A stretch of 7,974 bases of DNA from Desulforhopalus sp. (GTDB taxonomy: Bacteria > Desulfobacterota > Desulfobulbia > Desulfobulbales > Desulfocapsaceae), in the NCBI GenBank assembly GCA_023231425.1, contig JALNVI010000096.1, positions 1-7,974 on the forward strand, written 5' to 3'. Positions within the stretch are counted from its first letter, which is position 1. Every line of letters begins with the position of its first letter. This document shows positions 1 through 5,076 of the stretch, piece after piece. The notes below the pieces were generated by a model. It had not been told where the DNA came from and searched no databases. It saw nothing but the letters and a program-made list of their open reading frames with translations. The translations under genes and the position numbers were made by a program.

Positions 1-89
1 ATGGAGTTGTATCCGCAGCTCGTGAGTTGAGTGAGAGAAAGGAGAAGAAGCGTAATGACGGATATTCTTCGAACTGTTTGAAAAGACAT
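1..89 (-). CDS. lemA: LemA-family lipoprotein, 5' end only (partial)
   Basis: Reading leftward from the ATG at 89-87, the first 29 codons form a classic lipoprotein signal peptide. It has a short basic start (two Arg at residues 7-8), a hydrophobic core (ITLLLLSL region, residues 9-19) and a lipobox L-T-S-C ending at Cys25. The mature protein begins Cys-Gly-Tyr-Asn-Ser and then an incomplete ATN codon (Ile or Met). C-G-Y-N-(S/T)-(I/M) directly after the lipobox is typical of LemA proteins, envelope proteins with an N-terminal anchor and a long helical bundle, whose function is poorly defined. A purine-rich AGGGA lies about 6 bases upstream of the ATG and supports this start. The rest of the gene lies outside the window. 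Lipoprotein nature is well supported. The LemA assignment rests on a few residues; LptE or another lipoprotein with a C-G-Y start is the alternative. Confidence 0.6.
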   Translation of the reverse strand, partial: MSFQTVRRISVITLLLLSLTQLTSCGYNS

Positions 90-386
90 GTTGATCCCTG
101 TTGAGGTTTTGTTTTATTTCGTAAGTTGAACAAGTACTTCCATATATTCTGCCGCATCAAGTGACCCCTCACATGGTGCTCTTGGGCAAGTTTTTTGTCT
201 TTTGCCCCCAGCACACCACGAGAAGTGATTCAATCTTCGGTGGATGGGCATGTCGGTGAGGTTGAATGCAGCGGTTGAAGAATGCGTCCCGGGAGGCATT
301 GACTGCGTTGTTGATCCGTGTAGCGTTTATCAGGGTAACAACTTTGTGGGGGGCGGGCAGTGCGCCTGGAAAGGTCATGGTTTCTC
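90..386. other. Intergenic region with no supported gene
   Basis: This 297-base stretch separates the minus-strand trmO-like gene from the minus-strand lipoprotein gene. A 69-codon reading frame (378-169, minus) starts 8 bases after the trmO stop codon, but its product has no recognisable domain and an unusual composition. I saw no clear promoter for the lipoprotein gene, no strong hairpin followed by T residues, and no RNA gene. It may be a leader for the lipoprotein gene or the remains of a decayed gene. Confidence 0.5.
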
Positions 387-860
387 TCAGATAAAACGGG
401 AATCAGAACGTTTTGCGGCTACATCGTCCGCCGAGCTTTTCATCCAGCAGTTGCGGGGATCAATGACCCTGTCAAATCTTTCTCTCCACGATTTTACGTC
501 AAGCAGCGGGGTGCCGTCAAGAATATCAACGCCATTCCCTTTGCTGGTGTTTTTCTTTACAGAAACAAGTCGAATGATGGAAAGTCCGATATGAGTCGAC
601 CACAGCGGAGAGCGGGTGGAAAAAACGCCGTGCTTTACCGTCTCCATGAAAGGGATGACGCTCATTTGGGTGCGAGGGGCTTTGTGAAAAAGGGAGAGCA
701 GATCGCTGTGGTTGAAACCGGCGAGGTCGGTGAGACCGTCGGCGAATTCTGCCAGGAGTTCCACGCTGCTTTCCGTTCCTTCGTCTCCTTTTGGTCGAAT
801 GGGCATGTTTCTCAGGCTGGTCCAGGGGGCGTGGATGGTGCCGATGGACCGAATGTTCAT
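387..860 (-). CDS. trmO: TrmO/TsaA-family (UPF0066) tRNA methyltransferase-like protein
   Basis: The 157-residue product matches the small TsaA/TrmO family. TrmO in E. coli uses S-adenosylmethionine to N6-methylate t6A37 in tRNA-Thr (m6t6A). Visible hallmarks are an N-terminal I-G-x-I-H-x-P (residues 6-12), a G-L-x-D-L-x-G-F-x-H stretch (42-51), F-H-K (58-60), G-V-F-S-T-R-S-P (78-85), I-G-L-S-I-I-R-L (91-98) and G-V-D-I-L-D-G-T-P-L-L-D-V-K (110-123). The length is near that of short archaeal and deltaproteobacterial members; E. coli TrmO is longer. The family's R-P-N-P-I-G signature is degenerate here, reading L-W-S-T-H-I-G at 86-92, so catalytic competence or substrate may differ. The start is supported by AAGGAA (872-867) six bases before the ATG and by a promoter at 908-936. 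It is divergent from the 1028 gene. Family assignment is secure; the exact reaction is inferred. Confidence 0.85.
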   Translation of the reverse strand: MNIRSIGTIHAPWTSLRNMPIRPKGDEGTESSVELLAEFADGLTDLAGFNHSDLLSLFHKAPRTQMSVIPFMETVKHGVFSTRSPLWSTHIGLSIIRLVSVKKNTSKGNGVDILDGTPLLDVKSWRERFDRVIDPRNCWMKSSADDVAAKRSDSRFI

Positions 861-907
861 GAGGAATTCCTTAAATTGAATTTGGAGTGAGATGAAAGAA
901 TATTTGG

Positions 908-936
908 AGAATATCGTGCTGTTTAATCCTGGTCAA
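908..936 (-). promoter_or_regulatory. Sigma70-like promoter for the trmO-like gene
   Basis: On the minus strand, TTGACC (plus positions 936-931) and TATTCT (913-908) are separated by exactly 17 bases. The -35 box matches consensus at 5 of 6 positions and the -10 box at 4 of 6. The predicted transcription start, near 901, gives a leader of about 40 bases before the ATG at 860. The same 167-base gap must also hold the promoter of the divergent 1028 gene, for which I see no equally good boxes. Confidence 0.6.
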
Positions 937-1027
937 ATTATTTCCTGACGGAAAGATCGGCGGAAATATGGTAATAAGGGCATTTCCCATGCAATGTGAC
1001 TGAATTAATCCAATTGAGGATTTCTCC

Positions 1028-2923
1028 ATGAAAAAAATAAGTGCGCTGCGCGATCCACGATTGCACACTGTCGTTTTTCTCTCTCTTCTCTGCCTGGCCT
1101 TCTGTTACCTCTACTTTTTCGTGGTGTATAACCGTGCCACGGTGGAACTGAATCTTGACCTGCACGATGTCCCGAAGGGCAGTCGAGTACACGTTTTTTT
1201 TGCCTCGGGGGGGCAGGGATGGTCAGCGCTGCGTTCTGTTACGCTTCTCGCCAGACCAGGGCGTGTCGTTTACAGTTTCCCTCTGGCCCGCATCAGGCAG
1301 TTGACACGGTTGCGTATCGAACGGTTGCGTATCGATACCCATGATTACCCGGGACATGCAGAGCTGTTCAGCTTCAGAATGATTCAACCTGGCTATGCGC
1401 CGCTTGAGCTGAATGCGGCTGAACTTTTAACCCGTCTCCATCCCCTTGCCGGGACGCAGATTGAACGGCAGGGGAATGCTGTGCTGGTGCGTTCTTCTGG
1501 CAGCGATCCGCAGCTTGAAATTTCCCCACAGCAGATTTTTGTTGCCCATGACTGGGGAGTGTTGCTGCCGCGCTTTATGGTGATCTGCTGCGGGGTGCTG
1601 TTGATCTGGTTCGGGGGGAGACGGCTGGTGCCGGGAGTGGCCTTTGTCCCAATGCTGATTTTCGGCGTCTGGTGCCTTGTCCTGCTCATGGCACTGCAGA
1701 GCCAGAACAATGCCCATCCGGATGAGTATGTCCATCTGGCGGCGCAAAAATATTATGAGAACCACTGGTTGCCACCAGCGGTGGACAATCCTGAAATCGC
1801 CAATACTTTCAGCGTATATGGTAACTCAAGGCTTTCGAGCAAAGAAATTTATTATCTGTTTGCGGGTAAGTTCACGCAGGCAACTTCCTTCCTTCAGCTG
1901 CCGCACCCTCTTGACAGACGGGCTTTTCAGCTTTTTCTTCTCAGCCTTCTTCTGCTTGGCACCATGCGCAGCACCGTTGCCCGGTTGACTGCCCTGCCCC
2001 TGCTGCTGACCTCACAGAGCTGGTATCTCTTCAGCTACTGTAACTCTGATGCTTTTTCGCTTTTCATGGCCTGGCTGGTGGGATGGCAGGTGGTGGAGAA
2101 GGAAAGTGTGCTGCAGCGGATTCTCTATGACGACAGATGGCGGATTCTCGGGGTGGTGCTGGCAGGCATCGGCGCCGGGATGCTGTTTATGATTAAAGAG
2201 AACTATCTCCCCTTTACAGTGCTGGCCTGTCTGCTTCTCCTGCTGCAGCTCTATCTTGGACAGAGGGCGAAGGAGTTCAAGTGGCGGGCGTTGAGGCGGC
2301 TGGTGGCGATTGGTCTGATTGGTGCGGCATTTTTCGGTTTGCGGATCGGGCTTGATAACTACATCAACGACGGACAACTGGCCGAGAAGCAGCTCGCCAT
2401 GCAGCGAAAATATGCCCAGCCTGCCTGGCATCCTGATACACCTCCCGAGGAGCGCGTGGGCTCTCTCGGCTTGAGAGCGAGGGGGGTAAGCTGGAAGCAG
2501 GCGCTGTGTGACAAGTTTTGGCTTGAGAAGAGCTTTCGCAGCGGTTTTGGGGAGTTCGGGTACTCCAATATTTCCGGGCCGGTGGCGTGGTATAATCTTG
2601 TCCGCTTGTGTGCTGGATCCTTTTTCTTTTTTTTCTTTCTCTATTATTTTTACCACGCCAACCTCGCCGAAAAGATTACGGCGCTGGGGGTTGTTGTCTT
2701 TAGTACAGCACTGGTTGTGGTCTCCTTTATCCACTCCTGGACGATGGATTTTCAACCCCAGGGGCGCTATCTTTTCCCCCTTTTGTCGATGTTTGCGCTA
2801 CTCTGTGGACTGCAGGGGAGAGTCCTGACACGGCGGCTGGTACTGGTACCGATGGCAGCGCTGTTTGTGCTCGGAGTGTGGTTCTTTGTCTTTGTCGGGT
2901 TGAGCGGAATTGCGAAGGCATGA
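1028..2923 (+). CDS. Polytopic membrane protein, DUF2142-like GT-C glycosyltransferase
   Basis: The 631-residue inner-membrane protein has one segment at about 14-34, then a roughly 140-residue soluble, probably periplasmic beta-rich domain (35-175), then about ten further hydrophobic segments (for example 180-197, 204-223, 330-352, 373-390, 393-411, 422-440, 523-541, 550-568, 580-595, 602-624). Residues 229-236 read A-H-P-D-E-Y-V-H in the loop after a membrane segment, like the acidic first-loop motif of GT-C enzymes using polyprenyl-phosphate sugars. Also visible are S-Y-C-N-S-D-A-F (336-343), S-F-R-S-G-F-G-E-F-G-Y (502-512) and Q-G-R-Y-L-F-P-L-L (578-586), which resemble DUF2142 signatures. 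I infer sugar transfer to an envelope polymer or lipid; donor and acceptor are unknown. GAGGA (1016-1020) lies seven bases before the ATG. No glycan-cluster genes are adjacent. The coding sequence contains a 15-base tandem duplication (1306-1335) and T8/G7 runs. Confidence 0.75.
   Translation: MKKISALRDPRLHTVVFLSLLCLAFCYLYFFVVYNRATVELNLDLHDVPKGSRVHVFFASGGQGWSALRSVTLLARPGRVVYSFPLARIRQLTRLRIERLRIDTHDYPGHAELFSFRMIQPGYAPLELNAAELLTRLHPLAGTQIERQGNAVLVRSSGSDPQLEISPQQIFVAHDWGVLLPRFMVICCGVLLIWFGGRRLVPGVAFVPMLIFGVWCLVLLMALQSQNNAHPDEYVHLAAQKYYENHWLPPAVDNPEIANTFSVYGNSRLSSKEIYYLFAGKFTQATSFLQLPHPLDRRAFQLFLLSLLLLGTMRSTVARLTALPLLLTSQSWYLFSYCNSDAFSLFMAWLVGWQVVEKESVLQRILYDDRWRILGVVLAGIGAGMLFMIKENYLPFTVLACLLLLLQLYLGQRAKEFKWRALRRLVAIGLIGAAFFGLRIGLDNYINDGQLAEKQLAMQRKYAQPAWHPDTPPEERVGSLGLRARGVSWKQALCDKFWLEKSFRSGFGEFGYSNISGPVAWYNLVRLCAGSFFFFFFLYYFYHANLAEKITALGVVVFSTALVVVSFIHSWTMDFQPQGRYLFPLLSMFALLCGLQGRVLTRRLVLVPMAALFVLGVWFFVFVGLSGIAKA
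1306..1335 (+). repeat. Perfect 15-base tandem duplication inside the DUF2142-like gene
   Basis: The unit acggttgcgtatcga occurs twice, head to tail, without mismatch. It keeps the reading frame and encodes R-L-R-I-E followed by R-L-R-I-D (about residues 94-103) in the soluble domain. The perfect identity suggests recent replication slippage, or a hypervariable length site. Confidence 0.9.
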
Positions 2924-3095
2924 GGGTTCCTTGAAACAGCTTGTATTTCATTCATGTTCGAGGGACATGAGGAAATTTATCGAAGGTATAACTTTGATAT
3001 CGGAGTATAGCACTTCCCTCGACGTCTCGTTCCTCGCTTTGTCGGGGGATAAAGTTTTGACTGCAACGAAGAATATGGGCGATTATTCAAGGTAC
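2924..3095 (+). repeat. Dispersed palindromic intergenic repeat, copy A
   Basis: It starts at the base after the TGA of the membrane-protein gene and fills most of the gap to the convergent DUF3465 gene. Blocks shared with copy B (7744-7888), in the same order, are aacagcttgtatt (2935-2947), a perfect 24-base core (2988-3011, beginning ataactttgatatcgg), aacgaagaatatgg (3065-3078) and ttattcaaggt (3083-3093). The two outer ends are roughly inverted (CCTTGAA near 2929 against TTCAAGG near 3087), and TCGAGGG (2958-2964) can pair with CCCTCGA (3016-3022). Copy A carries two extra stretches absent from copy B. There is no supported coding sequence; open frames across it come from the repeat. It could act as a bidirectional transcription end between convergent genes (inference). 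Confidence 0.8.
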
Positions 3096-3130
3096 ACATG
3101 AGATGCCGCAGGGTCCTTTTCCCCCCCGTT

Positions 3131-3613
3131 TTACTGGTATTTGCGGCCGGAGACCTCAAGCCAGCCATGGGGATGGCCCGGAGTATCGGAGGTGTGGGTC
3201 CAGTGCACGACTCCGCCCTTGTCGTTCCAGATATACTCTCCGGAGAAGCTGATCAGATCGCCTGTTTTCAGCCCTTTGATCTTCGGAGCAAGGTCAATGT
3301 TATGGGCAATTTTTACCGTTTTTGCCGCACCGTTGACAGTGATGAGAAATTGCTGGTGGCGCGGGGGATGGGTATCATCCCGCAGCAGTTTCACAACCTG
3401 GCCTTCGCCTGTCACCTGGACATGGTCGGCGCGGTTGAGGATCGCGTCGCCAATGGAGAGTGGTGCACTGGTCAGTTGCGGTGCGGGCTGGATCCGTTCT
3501 GAGCGAATCTGCGGTGCGTGTTCGGTTGGTTCATTCTGAAACCGTTCTACGGCAAACAGAGCAAGAGCGATGAGCAGAACGATGAGCGGACGGGAGAATC
3601 TGGAGAAATTCAT
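3131..3613 (-). CDS. DUF3465 family protein, membrane anchored
   Basis: The 160-residue protein has an N-terminal hydrophobic segment (residues 9-22) acting as an uncleaved anchor or signal peptide, a proline- and charge-rich linker (25-52), and a C-terminal domain that I recognise as DUF3465. Visible family hallmarks are G-x-V-x-x-L-L-x-D-D (71-80), R-H-Q-x-F (85-89), A-H-N-I-D-L-A-P (103-110), G-D-L-I-S-F-x-G-E-Y-I-W-N (118-130) and K-G-G-V-V-H-W-T-H (132-140), followed by G-W-L and a final Y-Q. The pattern suggests a compact beta-rich periplasmic domain with conserved His and Asp residues. No biochemical function is established to my knowledge. The ribosome-binding site is weak (GGAAAA a few bases upstream). 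The gene is convergent with the membrane-protein gene and divergent from the dGTPase-like gene, so it is probably its own transcription unit. Confidence 0.88.
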   Translation of the reverse strand: MNFSRFSRPLIVLLIALALFAVERFQNEPTEHAPQIRSERIQPAPQLTSAPLSIGDAILNRADHVQVTGEGQVVKLLRDDTHPPRHQQFLITVNGAAKTVKIAHNIDLAPKIKGLKTGDLISFSGEYIWNDKGGVVHWTHTSDTPGHPHGWLEVSGRKYQ

Positions 3614-3718
3614 GGCAGTTTTCCGGGAAATTTGTGGGGGGGTGAACAGCGTGTGAAATCAGCCTGGCGCGACACTGAATTGCACGTCGTGTTGAAAAAT
3701 TTTCATCCGTACAGCTCT

Positions 3719-3746
3719 TTGAATTAGCGCCTGGAAGGTGTAATAT
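3719..3746 (+). promoter_or_regulatory. dgt: Candidate promoter for the dGTPase-like gene
   Basis: TTGAAT (3719-3724) and TAATAT (3741-3746) are separated by 16 bases, each matching consensus at 4 of 6 positions. The start site would fall near 3753, giving a leader of about 40 bases. It lies in the 180-base divergent gap shared with the DUF3465 gene. The match is modest and could be chance. Confidence 0.35.
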
Positions 3747-3793
3747 CAAAAATCGGTGTATTATTCAAGGAACCCTTCCTCTGGAACAGAACC

Positions 3794-4888
3794 ATGCCCT
3801 TCGTCCCCGTTGTTGGAAAATCGATTAAGAAGCAGCTTGAGGAGCGAGAGCTTATCTGCCTTTCACCTCTTGCCACATTAAATTGTAACAGTACCGGCAG
3901 GCGCAAACCCGAATCTGAGGTGGAGGAGGATATTCGTCTGCCGTTCCAGCGTGATCGCGACCGCATTATTCACAGCAAAACCTTCCGCCGTCTCAAGCAC
4001 AAAACCCAGGTTTTTCTTGCCCCGACCGGCGATCACTACCGCACCCGGCTCACTCATGTCCTCGAGGTCTCGCAGATCGCCCGCACGATCAGCGCCGCTC
4101 TCTGTCTCAATGATGGCCTCACTGAGGCCATTGCCCTCGGCCATGACCTTGGGCATACCCCCTTCGGTCACGCTGGAGAGACTGCCCTCAACGAACTGCA
4201 TCCCGGCGGCTTTCGCCATTATGTGCACAGTCTGCGGGTCGTCGATTTCCTGGAAAATGACGGTCGCGGGTTGAATCTTACCCACGAGGTGCGCAATGGT
4301 ATTATCTGCCATTCCAAGGGGCGGGGAGCCATTATCCCGGCACAGCGTTCCCGGCTGGCGCGCACACTCGAAGGGCAGGTGGTGCGCCTCGGCGATATTA
4401 TTGGCTATCTCAATCATGATATGGATGATGCCCTGCGGGCGGGAATACTCCGGGAGAGTGACCTGCCGGCAAGTATCGTCAAGGTGGTTGGCGCCAATCA
4501 TTCAAAGCGTATCGGAGCGATGGTCCGTGATATTATCGTTGAAACCCTTACCACCAATGATGGAGATCTGCACATCAGTGACGAGATGCTTGTTGCCCTT
4601 GACGAACTGCGAACCTTCCTCTTTGACCGGGTCTATACTTATCCGGCCGTGCATCGCGAATTCATCAAGGCCAGGCGAATCATCCGTGACCTCTACGACT
4701 GGTTTCTCGAGAACGGTCTTGTCCAGCTTACTGAACGGGGACTGCGGCCGGTGGACGGTTGTGAACACTGGGAAAGTGAGAAGGTGGCACACCGTAAGGT
4801 GTGCGATTATATCGCCGGAATGACTGACCGTTACGCCCTCTCCATTTATCGGCATATTTTTATTCCGGAGCCGTGGAACGTGCGGTGA
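3794..4888 (+). CDS. dgt: dGTP triphosphohydrolase-like HD-domain protein
   Basis: The 364-residue protein is a cytoplasmic HD-superfamily hydrolase of the dGTPase-like group, which removes triphosphate from deoxynucleotides (dGTP in E. coli Dgt) and so trims dNTP pools. The signature block F-Q-R-D-R-D-R-I-I-H-S (51-61), F-R-R-L-K-H-K-T-Q-V-F (64-74) and R-T-R-L-T-H-V-L-E-V (83-92) is intact. The metal ligands expected for the family are present: His88, the HD pair His117-Asp118 in G-H-D-L-G-H-T-P-F-G-H, and probably Asp209 in N-H-D-M-D-D-A. The size fits the shorter class rather than the roughly 500-residue E. coli Dgt, so other dNTPs may also be substrates. The ATG at 3794 is the only reasonable start; it gives an N-terminus about ten residues longer than I would expect and has only a weak ribosome-binding site. 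No partner gene is adjacent. Confidence 0.92.
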   Translation: MPFVPVVGKSIKKQLEERELICLSPLATLNCNSTGRRKPESEVEEDIRLPFQRDRDRIIHSKTFRRLKHKTQVFLAPTGDHYRTRLTHVLEVSQIARTISAALCLNDGLTEAIALGHDLGHTPFGHAGETALNELHPGGFRHYVHSLRVVDFLENDGRGLNLTHEVRNGIICHSKGRGAIIPAQRSRLARTLEGQVVRLGDIIGYLNHDMDDALRAGILRESDLPASIVKVVGANHSKRIGAMVRDIIVETLTTNDGDLHISDEMLVALDELRTFLFDRVYTYPAVHREFIKARRIIRDLYDWFLENGLVQLTERGLRPVDGCEHWESEKVAHRKVCDYIAGMTDRYALSIYRHIFIPEPWNVR

Positions 4889-4908
4889 GTCTCACTCTGC
4901 GGCGCTGC

Positions 4909-4936
4909 TTGCAAAGTACTGTTTTCAATGTATATT
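4909..4936 (+). promoter_or_regulatory. valS: Candidate promoter for valS
   Basis: TTGCAA (4909-4914) and TATATT (4931-4936) are separated by 16 bases, starting about 20 bases after the dGTPase-like gene ends. Initiation near 4943 would give a leader of roughly 130 bases that includes the 5009-5042 hairpin. It is a reasonable sigma70-type match, unsupported by other evidence. Confidence 0.45.
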
Positions 4937-5008
4937 CACAGGCCTGCTATTTTACCCCTGCAGAAAATATTGTATTTAAACTCCGCCGATGCCTGGCATT
5001 TATGGGAA

Positions 5009-5042
5009 CCCTGGAGATTTGATAAAAATCTCTTCTCCAGGG
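5009..5042 (+). promoter_or_regulatory. Hairpin in the gap between dgt and valS (terminator or leader element)
   Basis: CCCTGGAGA (5009-5017) pairs perfectly with TCTCCAGGG (5034-5042) around a 16-base A/T-rich loop. Within this, AGATTT (5015-5020) can alternatively pair with AAATCT further along, giving a mutually exclusive fold. The bases after it (GGCCTCTTATTTC) lack a proper T run, so it is a poor intrinsic terminator. If the promoter at 4909-4936 is used, it lies inside the valS leader, 34 bases before the start codon. Confidence 0.55.
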
Positions 5043-5076
5043 GGCCTCTTATTTCAAACTGGACACAATTTCTACG

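Noticed and set aside
3..104. Open plus-strand frame that could be the tail of an upstream gene
   Set aside because: It is the exact antisense of the lipoprotein signal peptide, which has a start, a ribosome-binding site and a lipobox; the plus-strand reading has no such support.
169..378. 69-codon minus-strand frame just after the trmO-like stop codon
   Set aside because: It has an ATG and a purine-rich stretch near the trmO stop, but the product has no recognisable motif, is rich in His, Pro and Asn without pattern, and competes with other open frames in the same stretch.
360..890. Plus-strand frames opposite the trmO-like gene (also 244-594)
   Set aside because: They are antisense shadows. 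The minus-strand product contains clear TsaA-family motifs.
2012..2755. 247-codon minus-strand frame inside the membrane-protein gene
   Set aside because: Its Gln/His/Pro-rich product is the antisense of hydrophobic Leu/Val codons in a well-supported membrane protein.
2910..3101. 63-codon plus-strand frame across repeat A, and minus-strand frames across both repeats
   Set aside because: The similarity between copies A and B is at DNA level with length changes that break frame, so the peptides are by-products of the repeat.
3740..3775. Possible third copy of the dispersed repeat upstream of the dGTPase-like gene
   Set aside because: Only an 11- to 12-base end-like match is present; the 24-base core and the other blocks are missing, so it is not listed as a copy.
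4885..4895. GTGAGTCTCAC palindrome at the end of the dGTPase-like gene
   Set aside because: The one-base centre cannot form a hairpin, it overlaps the stop codon, and it matches no operator I know.
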